Assembly: GCA_037954235.1 (NCBI GenBank)
Contig: JBBMOA010000001.1
Location: 28,969,074-29,033,073, forward strand
Direction of reading: 5' to 3'
Origin: Aulostomus chinensis
Taxonomy: Eukaryota > Chordata > Actinopteri > Syngnathiformes > Aulostomidae
DNA length: 64,000 nt
In this document: one piece after another, positions 39,901-51,091 of the stretch
Numbering within the stretch: the first letter of the stretch is position 1
Layout: each line of letters starts with the position of its first letter
Notes under the pieces: model-generated
What the model was told of the DNA's origin: nothing
The model's database searches: none
The model's input: the letters and a program-made list of their open reading frames with translations, nothing else
Made by a program: the position numbers and the translations under genes

Positions 39901-40568
39901 ATTAGCAACAATCACTACATTACTGTTAGCATCATTTTAAGTTCATTAGCAATTCTTCCGACATTACTGTCGCATTATATTGAGTTTCGTGGCAACTCTT
40001 ACGACATTATTGTTGCATTATTTTAAGGTTCGTAGCAACTCTTACTACATTACTGTCAGCATCACTTTGAGGTTATTCGAAACGTTCACTCCATTACTGT
40101 TAGCATCATTTTGCGATCATTACCAATTTTTCTGACATCACTGTCGCATCATTTTGAGATCTTTCGCAATTCTTCTGACATCACTTTCGCATTATTTTGA
40201 GGTTCGAAGCAACTCTTAGTACAAGACTGTCAGCATCACTTTGAGGTTATTCGAAACACTTACTACATTACTCTAAGCATCACTGAGTTTATTAGCAACG
40301 ATTACTAAATTACTGTTAGCATTATTTTGAGTTCATTAGCAATTCTTCTGACATCACTGTCGAAATATTTTGAGGTTCGTAGCAATTTTTACTACATTAC
40401 TGTCGCATTATTTTGAGGTTCGTAGCAACTCTTACTACATTATTGTTGCATTATTTTGAGGTTTGTAGCAACTCTTACTACATTACTGTCAGCATCACTT
40501 TGAGTTTATTAGCAAGTATCACTACATTACTGTTAGCATCATTTTAAGTTCATTAGCAATTCTTCCGA

Positions 40569-41095
40569 ATTCATGTTCAATTCCGAATTCAATTCCCTCC
40601 ACCTGATATACCTCAGGCGGATGAGGGCCTGCTGCTTCCTTGAAATATTTCTAAATATTTCAGTTGCAACTGTATAGTGATGGTGGCTCAGTTTAGAGCT
40701 GTCAATCAATGTTAATAATTGATCTTAGCATCTGGAGATTATTTTAGGAACACAAATACTTTTACTTCATTCTAAGGATGAGCAGACGTTCAATATAGTT
40801 CTCTTTTCCTGGTCAAAGACTCCTGCTAGTCAGAGAGGATCTGGGCTGGATTGGAAAGCTTCAGAGAGGAAAACCTTCACTCTGGACTGGACTGAGAACG
40901 GAGCAGCCTCAGCTTCCTGGAGCCTGACTTGCCTCTGTGGTCTAAGGTTGTGTGGGCTGACATCACAGTGAAACTCCTGAGATCACAGAGCCTTTGAGAT
41001 CACAGGCTGACTTCCTTTTTATCCCTAAAATGAAGAAGAAAAATGTTGTGTCTGTGTTTGTGTTGCTGCATCAGTTAAACAGTGACTCTGACAGA
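40569..41095. other. Unique-looking flank right of the satellite
   Basis: The array ends abruptly inside a subunit (caattcttccgaattcatg), followed by short ttcaattccgaattcaattc repeats. The rest is AT-rich sequence with no recognised gene. Confidence 0.5.
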
Positions 41096-41167
41096 GGGGG
41101 TGTAGCTCAGTGGTAGAGCGCATGCTTTGCATGTGTGAGGACCTGGGTTCAATCCCCGGCATCTCCA
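41096..41167 (+). tRNA. tRNA-Ala (anticodon TGC)
   Basis: The 72 nt fold as a complete cloverleaf. Acceptor GGGGGTG pairs with CATCTCC using two G-T pairs. The A box is TAGCTCAGTGGTAGAGCG, the anticodon loop is CTTTGCATG with TGC, and the B box is GGTTCAATCC. The T stem has one G-T pair. It has no intron and no encoded CCA. No run of four T follows within about 30 bp, which is unusual for a Pol III terminator. It otherwise looks functional. Confidence 0.93.
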
Positions 41168-42461
41168 GCTGGTCCTGTGTAGCCTTCATCTTATCAGCTA
41201 AATTGATCCATAAATGTGACAACAAACTACCAGAAGAGAAACCAGTCTGTTGCATATCAAAGTATTTGTAGCAGGCTCAGTGTGACTGTGAGCCTTCATG
41301 GCCAGCATGAAGGAGCTGGTTTTATCTTTGCTGGGGAAATCCCACACACAGCTGCTCTCAGTTCCAAATTTGTGTGTCCTCACTCCTCCGTCCTCCTGCT
41401 GCCCTCAGAATACAGACACAATTCAACCTGGCAAGTTTGGAGCATAGAAGTGCTCCTGAAGAGATGTGTGTCAGCCCACAGCTGGCTGTTCTTACCTGGA
41501 ACCTCAAGATGAAACTGCTTCCACAGATTGGAAATGAATCTGATGTTGACTTTTGGACAAATCACCTGTTCATCAGTTCATCATCACTTCCATCCATTTC
41601 TACTGCTTATCTTGTTATAGAAAGGAGTCTATCTGCTGTGTGACGGAGGCAGTTACTGTGAGCTGCTGCATGTCTCAGTGTGTGTGTGTGTGGGGGGGGG
41701 GGCTGTGTGTGACTGGTCGGCTGCCAAGGATTATTGATGAGATCAATCATGATCAGCTCAGAGATCACGGCACAGAAGAAGGAGACTTTTTGATTTTTGG
41801 GGGTTCAGTTTCTAAGTCAGACACATCATCACAATTTGAAGTTTTCCTCCAGTAAAAAACAAAACAACACAAAACCAAACAAAACCATGATTTGACTTTT
41901 GATGTCTACAATTTTTGGAAATTGTGAGTCCAACAAGCAGGAGGCCGTTTGAGCTTGGAAACTGTGAAGCATCACCAGTAACTGCTGGTTAATTTACAGT
42001 TGTTTCCTCCAAAAAGTTTAAAATGAACTCAATGCTGAATCCCTCGTCGTCATCACTGAGCTGCAGAACTGGTCCATGCAGGAGGCTGAGCAGGTCTTCC
42101 TCTCTGGTCCAGTGTCTCAGCACAGGTCAGAGTAGAGAATTAAAACATGAACACAAATCTTTATCAGCTGTTTACTGACATCAGTGACTACCTTCAAGTA
42201 AGAGTGTTAGTGAATGGACCCTTTTTAAAGTTTATGTTATAATGTTTGAAAAATGATGCTCACAAAAACACAATAAAAGTGTTTGTGGTAAAATGATTCC
42301 AGTAGATTTTATTGCCATTTTAAGAGTTCAAGCATATTTTGATGACATTGTTTGATGTCATGACTCTCAGTTACTTTTGCAGGACCATCGTGACATGAAA
42401 TCTTCCTCATCATCCCATATCGACCCTCAACCCCTCACACAGAACCAGGAGCCCTCAACTG
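41168..42461. other. No gene recognised
   Basis: Mixed-composition DNA with a short (GT)n plus an 11 bp G run at about 41681-41701. No frame here resembles a protein I know. Confidence 0.5.
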
Positions 42462-42755
42462 AAGGAACCTTTAAAACTGAGAAGTTGGACAGAAAGCAGT
42501 ATTTTGGTGGAACGAACCTTTAAAACTATAAATTAGAAAGTATTTTGGTGGAATGAACCTTTAAAACTATAAATTAGAAAGTATTTGGTGGAACGAACCT
42601 TTAAAACTATAAATTAGAAAGTATTTTGGTGGAATGAACCTTTAAAACTGTAAATTAGAAAGTATTTTGGTGGAATGAACCTTTAAAACTATAAATTAGA
42701 AAGTATTTTTGTGGAATCGTAATAAACCTTGAATACTATAGTTATAAAGTATTTT
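42462..42755. repeat. 41 bp AT-rich minisatellite, ~6 copies
   Basis: Units of gaacctttaaaactataaat followed by 'tagaaagtattttggtggaat' are spaced 41 bp apart (tattttgg at 42500, 42541, then about 42582, 42622, 42663 and 42704). The first and last copies are degenerate. Confidence 0.92.
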
Positions 42756-42883
42756 GCTGCCACCCGACTCAACAGGTGGCGTTGTAGGGAACTGCAGCTC
42801 TCTGGTGCTGCAGGATCTCCTCTTGAAAAGCCTCACACTTCAGAGTCGTTCCAGAATCTAGGAGCAGAAACCAAAGTCTCCTA

Positions 42884-42926
42884 CGACGAGGATGGGATTG
42901 GAACCCACGCCTGCAGAGCTCAATGG
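42884..42926 (-). pseudogene. 3' half of tRNA-Ser(GCT), truncated
   Basis: The minus strand reads CCATTGAGCTCTGCAGGCGT then GGGTTCCAATCCCATCCTCG-TCG. This matches tRNA-Ser(GCT) from the 3' strand of the anticodon stem through variable arm, T arm and acceptor. The 5' half including D arm and anticodon is absent. The B box has C for G (GGTTCCAATCC). This is a relic, possibly from a retroposed fragment. Confidence 0.78.
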
Positions 42927-44212
42927 GGTTTCAAATGTTGAAAAGCACTCTCGTAATTTATCATCGCATCAGTTAAAGACAACAATACATAAAGAAATTG
43001 CTTACCGTTGCAATCGGCCATTTTCCAAAAAAGAAAGACTTCTCTCCTGGTGAAAAGAAAAGAAGAGTCGTACGGTCCTCTGAGGTCCTGTTGTGTCTTT
43101 TGGTCAGAAGCAAACAAAGTGTGTGCCAAGTCGGCTGTGATGAATCTCCCAGTAAACCAGGGGTTGGGTTCCCCACACCTTCCTCCCCTCAAACAGAAGG
43201 CCAGACGTGTGACTTGGAACACCAAACAGGACCAATGGTCTGTGTGAGGCTTGAGGGAGGACATGTCTGTCTTCTTGCAGTAGTTACTTTCCCTGGTGAG
43301 GAGTTACTTTCAGAGTGGAGGAACTCAGGTACTATCTCAGTTACATTTTGGCAGAAGTAACTAGTAACTATAACTACCTACTTTTGCAAAGTCCCGTGCC
43401 AGACACTGAACATGAGACACTTGCGGTCTCTTGGTGTGACAATCAGCCGCTCTGTGACAGCAGTGGAGACACCAGCAGACAGGGCGGAACTAACAGTGCA
43501 GAGGAAGAGGAAGTAGCCCCACTAGAGCCCTCCCTCCCTCTCAATCTTTCTCTCTCTCTCTCTCTTTTGTCTTTTCTTCTATTTATTTGCCTTCTGCTGT
43601 CTGTCCTTTCCTGCTCTCGTTTAAAAACCAACCACAGCAGACGTCCGTTCCCATGATGAAAATTAATATAAAAGATAGATTTGTTTTCCTCTTAAGTTTC
43701 GAAGCATTTTCAGATTCATGAAAAGATCATCAATCAGTGCAGTATTTCAGACAGACTTCTGGTCCGTGAGGACGAGGAATCCAGGACAGATCCACAGAAC
43801 TCCAACTGCCATCTTTGATGGTTCCTTCTCAGTCTGTCGGGTGGAGAGATCCTCCTGAGTCAACGAGCCCTTTTAGGATCCACCTCCATTTATGGATGGA
43901 ATTTATACAGCATCCACTCACCAGTGGAGTCTGATATTCAACAATAAAGATTCCCAAGTCACTGTCCAACACTGGCTGGAGCAGCAGAGCTGGCAAAATG
44001 TCATCTTTTCTGTCATTGTTTCAAAATGTCCTCACTAAGATGGTTATTAATTCCTCATTCTCAGCTGCTGCAGCCTTTAAAGAAAACCTTTGACTGGTGG
44101 CTCTAACAAAGATCAGATGTTGTCTCCTCTAGAACATCAAAATGATAACAATAAAGATAAGAATAAAGATAATTTGATGAATTTCAGTCTCCTACAAATG
44201 TGTGTGAATGTG
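42927..44212. other. No gene recognised; C/T-rich simple repeat inside
   Basis: Contains a (TC)n tract at about 43540-43567. A gtaactagtaactataactac stretch near 43360 resembles common teleost repeat ends. Several overlapping open frames at 42998-43656 have no protein resemblance I can name. Confidence 0.45.
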
Positions 44213-44294
44213 GTTGTTGTGGCCGAGTGGTGAAGGCGATGGACTTGAAATCCATTGGGGTCTCCCCGCGTAGGTTCGAGTCCTGCCAACAACG
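44213..44294 (+). tRNA. tRNA-Ser (anticodon TGA)
   Basis: 82 nt with acceptor GTTGTTG pairing perfectly with CAACAAC and discriminator G. The A box is TGGCCGAGTGGTGAAGG, the anticodon loop is CTTGAAA with TGA, the long variable arm (TTGGGGTCTCCCCGC) is typical of class II serine tRNA, and the B box is GGTTCGAGTCC. All stems are intact. No TTTT terminator lies directly downstream. Confidence 0.95.
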
Positions 44295-44689
44295 TTCAAC
44301 TGTTGATGGTCCATATCAGACCTCTTCCCCTACTTTGTGCTCCAGTTGTCTCCTCATCAGGCACCACAGGATCCAGGAGTCAAAGCAAATCACGAGTGAC
44401 TTTAAAAATGGCCATCAAACACAAAATAAAGGTTGAAATATGTTTCAAATTTAATTTTATGTTGACATGTTTCATCCATTTCACCACCACACTGTCCTTC
44501 ATCACAACATTTAACATCAGGACTGCTCCCAGATCAGCTCCATGATCAGAGATCAAAGACTGAAGCAGGAGATCAATGCTCAGAACCCCGAGATCAAACA
44601 CAGATTTCAGAGACCAAACACAGAATTCAGAGATCAAAGAAATAACCTATGGAGGCTACACCCCCCCCCCCCGACAGTTTCCATTTCAG
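44295..44689. other. tRNA flank and short degenerate repeats, no gene
   Basis: A stretch at 44330-44374 (ctccagttgtctcctcatca...) recurs inverted at about 60146-60187, so this 3' flank is dispersed. Degenerate gagatcaaacacaga repeats lie at 44540-44640, and a C12 run at about 44660. Confidence 0.5.
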
Positions 44690-44945
44690 TCAAATCAATT
44701 TTATTTTTTTAGCGCCAAATCACAACAAAAGTGATCTCATGACACTCTACAAGAAGAGCAGGTCCAGCACCTCAGTCCTTCCATCAGTTAACACCCAACA
44801 ATTCTCCATCAGCAAGCACATCCTGCAACAGTAGTGACTAAAACCTTCCTTTAACAGGCAGGAATGTAGAGCAGATCCAGGATCAGTGGGGACTGATGTC
44901 TGCTTTGACCCCCTGGTGAAAGAATATGTCCTGTCTTGTCTCCTG
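44690..44945 (+). repeat. Dispersed teleost repeat ('agcgccaaatcacaac' type)
   Basis: The stretch tcaattttatttttttagcg then ccaaatcacaacaaaagtg... is one I recognise as a widespread fish interspersed repeat. Its second part (cacccaacaattctccatca gcaagcacatcc) recurs diverged at 61741-61849. Confidence 0.6.
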
Positions 44946-46202
44946 TCTTCCTCCAGAAAGGTGGCAACCTGACAGCAAACAAACCCATCCTCTGAACTAG
45001 GAGTCTCAGTTGAGGCTCCATCTGAAACCAAAGACTTTGGATGAATGACTATCAACCTCCATTCTTTGTTGGACTAAACATTCATTAGTTAGCAGTTAGC
45101 TAAGCTACCTGTGGTCAAACCTGCAGCTGATGGAACACAGTAAGAGCAGGCTAGCTAACATTCAGGTTTGATTTATGAATGGAAAGAACCAGAGACAAAT
45201 AGAATGACATCATCAAGACAAAACCTGGTGCTTACAAAGGTGAGGTGAACAATTTTAACAGTCAATCCCAAATTTAGGCCTGAAGTTAGAAAATAATATT
45301 AGCTAGTTAGCAATGTTAGCGTATTCTGCCCAAGTAGAAAACATGATTTGTTTATCTGGATGAAATAAAAATGGATGAAAACGTCCAGAACATCCCTCCC
45401 AAATCTGATTTCTTCAACTGAAAGAACGCTAACATTTCTAGATTCATTCCCTCCAGGAAGGTCTCATTTCCAGCTCTGCTCTCCCTCCACTACTGTTCAG
45501 TGTAGTATTTATTTTACTGACTACTTCATTGACAGGTGGTAAAAATGTCTGGTGTTTCCTGAACTTAACTGAGTGCTGCTCAGTAAAGTTGCCATGACTT
45601 GAGATTCTCTTCCTGCTGGGTCCATTTCAACATTCTTATCCTTCCTATCACTGGAGATAAAATATCAGTCAGGGCTGTACTTGATTAGTACTGCATATAG
45701 TACACATCAGTCACTGCCATTACACAGTGGAATGGTAGTTGAAGTACTGTTTAGCAGCAAGCTGAAAACTGTTGTGGTCTTTGACAGTTCTCTTGTTTCT
45801 GAATGAAAATCCTGTGAAGGAGAATCATGGAGACATCCTAAAAATGGCTGAGGTCTCTGAGCTGCAGCAGGTCTGAGCTGCTTTTGATGCCCAGATGATG
45901 AGGAGGCAGTGAATGGTGGGTTTGGTGGAGCTGGAAAAAGGCTGCAGGTGGTGAGGGGTCTGCTGGTGTCAGGACCTGAGTCGTTGGGTCACAGTCCAAA
46001 TCCATTTTTGTCGTCATGACAGCTGGACTCCCACAACATTCTGAGGATGATAGTGGCCTGGGTCTGTCCCTGACTCAAGATGTTTTGTGTCTGACCTGAG
46101 CAACAGACTGCAACGTGGTAAGTACAGCCTCAAGATTTGCACAATAGAAGTCAATTGTCTCCCTCCTTTAATCCACTCTCAGGTATCCATTATACATTAC
46201 AG
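44946..46202. other. No gene recognised
   Basis: Low-complexity AT-rich intergenic DNA with repeated short 'gttagc' motifs. No TIR for the Harbinger element to the right could be found here. Confidence 0.45.
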
Positions 46203-46571
46203 GAGAGTTTGATGGCCTTCTGCTGGGTGACAGGGGTTCCCCATGCCAACGCAGGCTGCTCACCCCTTACCCGCACCCTGAACCAGGCCCCCAACAGAAC
46301 TTCAACTGGGCTCACTGCAGGACCAGAGGTGGAGATGACCACAGGCCTGCTAAAAGCCCGTTTCCAGTGCCTACGTCACCTCAGGGTGACCCCTGAGAGG
46401 GCCTGTGATATTCTTGTGGCATGTGTTCTTCATAATATTGCCACTATTAGAGGAGAGCAACACCCTGCCCTACAAATAGAAGAGCCTGATGACGACCCCA
46501 TCCACCTGCCAGCTATCCAGGACAGCAGAGCCGTCAGAGACACCATATGTCAGAATCACTTTGGCATTTAA
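46203..46571 (+). pseudogene. Harbinger (HARBI1-like) transposase, C-terminal exon with frameshift
   Basis: After an acceptor (cattacag) the frame reads FDGLLLGDRGSPCQRRLLTP then YPHPEPGPQQNFNWAHCRTR. A one-base insertion (extra g near 46328) then moves the frame to VEMTTGLLKARFQCLRHLRV, TPERACDILVACVLHNIATI and a C-terminal VRDTICQNHFGI ending in TAA at 46569-46571. In the DDE_Tnp_4 nuclease the GD-x-G aspartate and the E of VEM-T are catalytic, and both are present. The first catalytic aspartate and all N-terminal parts are absent. It cannot encode active enzyme. An aataaa lies at about 46600. Confidence 0.85.
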
Positions 46572-46689
46572 TTAGCAATCATCCTCCCCACCACAGTCCA
46601 ATAAAGGAACAATACACATTTCATTTGGTCTTCTTTATTTCCTAGCAATCAAAAAGCTCGTTCAGTTCACATTCCACTAGTTAACATAT

Positions 46690-46795
46690 TCACCTGAGCC
46701 ATGCACCCCCCTCTAACTTGGGCTCCAGTCGTTCTGTTTCCAGATCTGCTTTCCTAATCTGGCGGTCCAAGGACTGCATTTCTTTGTCACTTTTT
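46690..46795 (-). pseudogene. Harbinger Myb-like protein, C-terminal coiled-coil piece
   Basis: The minus strand reads KSDKEMQSLDRQIRKADLET then ERLEPKLEGGAWLR and TGA at 46690-46692. The charged heptad-like stretch is typical of the C-terminus of the Myb/SANT-like partner that brings Harbinger transposase to DNA. The usual further leucine-rich helix has been replaced by GGAWLR, so the end has probably shifted frame. Confidence 0.65.
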
Positions 46796-47265
46796 TACAT
46801 TTTTCTCAGCAGGTGGACTCTGTAAAGTTCCTTTACTGGTAACTGAGAACATGAGGATTAGACAGTTGGACATGAATCTGTTGACTGAACATCTCACTGT
46901 GTCAGTGTGTGCACTGGAGGTCGAGGGACCCTCCTGCCCAGCCATGCTCTGTTAAAGAGGACAAGACTGTCTTCATACTTCAGTGTAGGCTGATGTCTCT
47001 ATATTCCACCAGAATGGTAAGAAATATGAATGGAGGAAGAATCAGGAATGTATCAAGATGTGACTTCTACAGGCCTTTCTGGGTCCCCCACTGTAAAGGC
47101 AGCAGACAGCGTTTGTCCATCCTCTTCGTCCTGGAGGAGAGATGTTTCAGTGACTTAAAATAACATTGAGAAAATCTTTACTGACAGTTACTGTGTCTGT
47201 TGTGGCTCAAGGCAAATGGCACCAGCAGAATCTGTTGGGAAATAAAGTCATGGGTGCACACGTGT

Positions 47266-47665
<400 letters not shown>

Positions 47666-47669
47666 CGAG

Positions 47670-47834
47670 CCATATTACATTTTATGAAGGCACTGGTGTC
47701 TTGGGGGTTGGGTTCTAAGGATGAACTCCCTCAGCCACTGGCCTTCCTAAACTCTGGCTCCTGTGCCTCTGTTAGAGGTGGTGGTGGTGCTGGACCACCG
47801 CCCGTTTTACGGGCGTCTGCCTTCTTTCTGTTGG
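47670..47834 (-). pseudogene. Harbinger Myb-like protein, middle exon
   Basis: After an acceptor (ttctactcag) the minus strand reads NRKKADARKTGGGPAPPPPL then TEAQEPEFRKASG and a stop. The basic stretch followed by TGGGP and a proline run is characteristic of the linker in fish Harbinger Myb-like proteins. The expected piece carrying the end of the DNA-binding domain, between this and exon 1, was not found. Confidence 0.7.
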
Positions 47835-48170
47835 CTGAGTAGAAGTCTGTGTTAGTTTAAATAGGCTGACTTATTTAACAGGACATGATATTGATGAAGA
47901 CATTTGTGTATGAAACCATCATTGTGTTGGTGATCACACAACTATTGTACAGTCAAACAGCCACTTAATATTTACTTTACAATGCAGAACCTGGGGTACC
48001 CCTGAGGTGGTCTGACCTGTTTGAATCATGTTTAATGCTTCATTTTAAGTTGCTGCCAAGTGTGTTTCTCCCCCGCAGTATTGCATCTAAATGATGTAAA
48101 TTAATGCGCTACCATGGAAGCAGCTTCCTCTGTAATAATCATGATTGCTAAGGACTACAGTCAAACTCAC

Positions 48171-48336
48171 GCATTGACCCGAGCAGCAAAGTTCCTCCAC
48201 GCCATCTCTCTCTCTTTTGCAGCTGCAGCGGTGTTGCACTTCTTTTTATCGCGTGTTGGAACTCTTCACATGATCGCATCAAGATTTCCAACTCCACTGA
48301 CGTGAAAAACAAAGCTCTCCTCTTCTCCGTCGCCAT
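48171..48336 (-). pseudogene. Harbinger Myb-like protein, first exon with one-base deletion
   Basis: ATG at 48336 opens MATEKRRALFFTSVELEILM then RSCEEFQHAIK. A one-base deletion in an A run near 48245 shifts the frame, after which NTAAAAKEREMAWRNFAARV NA follows and a donor (gtgagt at 48170) is intact. This is the Myb/SANT-like helix-turn-helix of the accessory protein. The start codon, helix motif and donor are kept, so the element probably died recently compared with the hAT relic. Confidence 0.78.
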
Positions 48337-48667
48337 GGTGACTCGGTGGATTGGGGCTCCCATTATGCTGGCTTTTTATAGTTGTTGTGATCGCGCTTTA
48401 CCCCAGGTGAACCTACTCGGAGTTGATCAAACTGATTCAAATCCGCTGTTCTGAAACCGAAAACTCAGAGTTTTCTATCTCAGGGTAGATCAACTCAGAG
48501 ATCAGGATGAAACTCAGGGTTTGATGAACCTGCTTTGTGAAACGGGCCCCTCAAGTCCCAGTCTTCAAGAGTTTCTCCCCAAACTGTCAACCTGCTGTGA
48601 CTCATACAACAGCCGACACACAAACATCTGTTAAAATGACTCAACATTTCAAATGCTTTTATTGTGA

Positions 48668-49356
48668 AGCCCTGGATGGAACACATTCCCATGAAAATAC
48701 TTCTTTTATTGTGAGGCTTGGCCTCCAAATCAGTCCACACATTCAACTCTGATGTCATCAGATCAGAAGGTGGCAGTGTTGTGTCTGTTTGTGTGTCTCT
48801 GGTTCCTCTTCCTGCCTCTGCTGTCTTCTTTCAGGTCTTCTTGATGGTCCGGCTTCTTCTCCTCCATCGAGGGGTTGCTCTCACCGAGTGGAAGCTTTGT
48901 AAACCTGGTGATTCCAAGATGGCTGCTGCATTCATTCCTCGTTACTGTTATGGTGTTGATTCACTACACGCCCACATTGTTGTGCTGATTAGAGAAAAAG
49001 GTTATGTTTCCATCCAAGTGTCCTGCATAACTCTCAGCTAGTAACTTAACATAAGAGGTAACTTGGTGTGCAGAGTAGAAAATACTTGAAGTGGGAAAAT
49101 ACTTGAAGTGGGAAGACTGAGAATACTTCAATATGTGAGCCTGTGTACTTGAGCTTTGGCCTTGTTTCAGTGTCAGGAACCAATCAGAGCAGCCTCCTCC
49201 TGACTAAACAGCTCTACTCATCAAGCCCCTGACCCCAGACTCTTCTTGGTGAACTGATCAGAGATCAGATTAGTAGAGAAGCAGTGACACAAAGGGAAAC
49301 TTCCTCATTCCCTGAACGCAGCTTCATCAAACAGAGCAATGCTAACTGTTCACCTG
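48668..49356 (+). repeat. Left arm of a 0.69 kb inverted repeat pair
   Basis: Nearly identical, in reverse complement, to 56957-57644 (689 and 688 bp). Shared landmarks are agccctggatgg at the outer edge, ccatcgaggggttgctctca, attccaagatggctgctgca, gcataactctcagctagtaa and aactgttcacctg at the inner edge. Differences seen are single bases and one- or two-base indels. An open frame of about 107 codons is present in both arms, but I recognise no protein in it. It contains three close copies of 'acttgaagtggga'. Confidence 0.93.
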
Positions 49357-49636
49357 AAGTAGTGATGTCATCAGGACAGGAAGTTGATCAGACATGGGAA
49401 CTTTGACTCAGATCAACCAGGGAGGGAGGAGTTCTCAGAGTCTGATTGTGCTGATGAATCATCAGAACTCTCCATCACGCCGTGGTCTCAGCGTTTGACC
49501 TGAAGTCCCAGGCTTCAAGGGTTCTCCCCAAACTCTCAGGGTGGGTCTGACCACATCTGAAGGAAGTCATTCCACCTGTGTTACACTCAATGCCATGTCT
49601 CCCTACTACAGAGATCCCTGATTCTGAATTGAGTCA
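49357..49636. other. No gene recognised
   Basis: Contains a short match to the flank of the Harbinger right end (aagtcccaggcttcaaggg at about 49502). Confidence 0.4.
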
Positions 49637-50800
49637 TTGGAGGTGGACCTCATAGTAGATAAAACTGCAGGTTCACTACCAACAACTCCAGACTCCATTG
49701 CTCCTTTAAAAGAAGATAAACAAAAGAGAACAGCTGTGTGGTGTAATTCCATCACCAGGCAACTAAACAAGAGGCAGACAAGTCTTCAAATGGATAAGAA
49801 GGTCCTCAGTAGAGCCAGAGCCTCCTATTATTCATCACTAACAGAGGAACAGAAAACAGTCCAGGTTTCTTTCCGGCACTGAGCTAAACTGACAGAGTCC
49901 TGACTCTGTAGACCCTGGACTCCTTCAGGTCTCAGTAGAGACGACTTTAGGAGCTTCTTTGAGGACAACATAGGAACTATTAGGATCAAATTAATCAGCT
50001 CCTGTCCTCAAGAGATTCTAATTGACCTGTAAACTCAGTCAACACAGAAACTGCTGTTGAACCAGATGTTTCTTTAGACCACTTTTATCAAATTAACAGT
50101 CCAGAACTTCATTCAATGATGACCTCATCAAAACCTTCAACCAGTCTCTTAGATTCAAGACCTTCTAGGCTGCTGGATGAAGTCTTTCCCTCTGTGAGTC
50201 GATTAGAGTTTGTACTCATTTATGATAAATCTTAGATCTAACCAAAATTTAAACACGGTGTTCCCCAAGGTTCAGTGCTGGGGCCGATACTCTTCATTTT
50301 ATATATGCTTCCTTTCGGTCATTTTATTCAAAAACACTCCATACATTTCCACTGTTACACAAATGATACCCAGTTTATTTCTCAATAAAGCTGGATGAAG
50401 GCCAACAGTTGTCTAAACTACAAGCATGCATTCCAGACATGAAGGCCTGGATGACTTATAACTTTTCACTGTTCAACTCTGATAAGACAGAAGTTCCTGT
50501 GCTTGGCCCCAAACCCTTCGAGACACATTATCGAGTGATGTCACTGCTCTATTGTGACTCTTTATTATCAGGCTGTACTAACAAGTGTTTGAAGACTCTG
50601 CAGCTGGTCCACAATGCAGCTGCATGCAAATTGACAGGAACTAAGAAGCAAGACCCCCAAGTCTTAACTTCGCTGCACTGGCCTCCAGTAAAATCCAGCG
50701 TGGAGTTTAAAATCCTTCTCCCCGCTTGTGAAGCTCTTCAAGGACAATTCCAGTGCAAAACAAACCTAATGTGTGTTCTTGTGTTATTAATTATTTTGAA
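49637..50800 (+). pseudogene. L2/CR1-type LINE remnant (reverse transcriptase pieces)
   Basis: Three separated pieces are seen on plus. A linker-like region (about 49650-49860, SITRQLNKRQTSL and RARASYYSSLTEEQ) comes first. The palm of a reverse transcriptase follows at 50257-50385, reading GVPQGSVLGPILFILYMLPF then HFHCYTNDTQF. The third piece is the post-palm region at 50409-50790 (WMTYNFSLFNSDKTEVPVLG, YCDSLLSGCTNKCLKTLQLV and TSLHWPPVKSSVEFKILL). The palm motif normally reads Y-x-DD; here it is YTND, so one catalytic aspartate is lost. Sequence between the last two conserved blocks is deleted. The element copied itself by target-primed reverse transcription; this copy is dead. Confidence 0.82.
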
Positions 50801-51091
50801 GAATTTCAGGGATGTATTTTTGCAGCATCTAAATGTAACCAATTTTGGGCGCTTACCGCAAATTAGCTCCCAACACAGGTTGAACTGAAAAGTCACACAG
50901 AATCTCATGTTTTTCATGATGTTTCTGGTGTTGCAGCAGGTATGTGGAGGGTGGGGAGCTGATCATTCCTCCGAGTTGGAAGCACCTGGGCCCATTTTTG
51001 AATTACTGTTGTGTTTTAATAGTTAGATACATTCATTATTTGACTTTCAACCTGCTTCTCCCACTCTTTTGTCACAGCTTCAGTGCCATGT
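50801..51091. other. Downstream flank / possible 3' UTR of the zinc finger gene
   Basis: Lies 3' of the minus-strand zinc finger stop codon. No canonical AATAAA on the minus strand was seen, so the 3' end of the transcript is not placed. Confidence 0.35.

Larger units (their letters stand above)
7211..40568. repeat. 33 kb satellite array: ~43.5 bp subunits in a 174 bp tetramer higher-order repeat
   Basis: The array holds roughly 770 head-to-tail subunits in one orientation. The common subunits are: a, 44 bp, tgttagcatcattttgagtt then cattagcaattcttactaca-tcac; b, 43 bp, tgtcgcatcattttgagatc...; c, 43 bp, tgtcgcattattttgaggtt then cgtagcaactc...; d, 44 bp, tgtcagcatcactttgaggt then tattcgaaac.... 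In order a-b-c-d they sum to 174 bp. A fifth type (tgtaagcatcactgagtt...) lacks two T bases and is interspersed. Long-range copies are offset by 348 and 522 bp (2 and 3 tetramers). The array is AT-rich, with CpG in tcgcat, ttcgta and ttcgaa. Because 174 is divisible by three, open frames of 60-116 codons recur; they are not genes. I saw no insertion of any other element within it. Confidence 0.97.

Noticed and set aside
7211..40568. CRISPR-like array
   Set aside because: The DNA is eukaryotic, repeats abut head to tail with no unique spacers, and units vary as a satellite does.
7211..40568. CENP-B box in the satellite
   Set aside because: Subunit d has ttcgaaac and sometimes ttcgaaacgttc, but the CENP-B core (ttcgttggaaacggga) is not matched, lacking the cggg end.
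42998..43656. Protein-coding gene from overlapping open frames
   Set aside because: Frames overlap on both strands, have no recognisable domain and no convincing splice sites.
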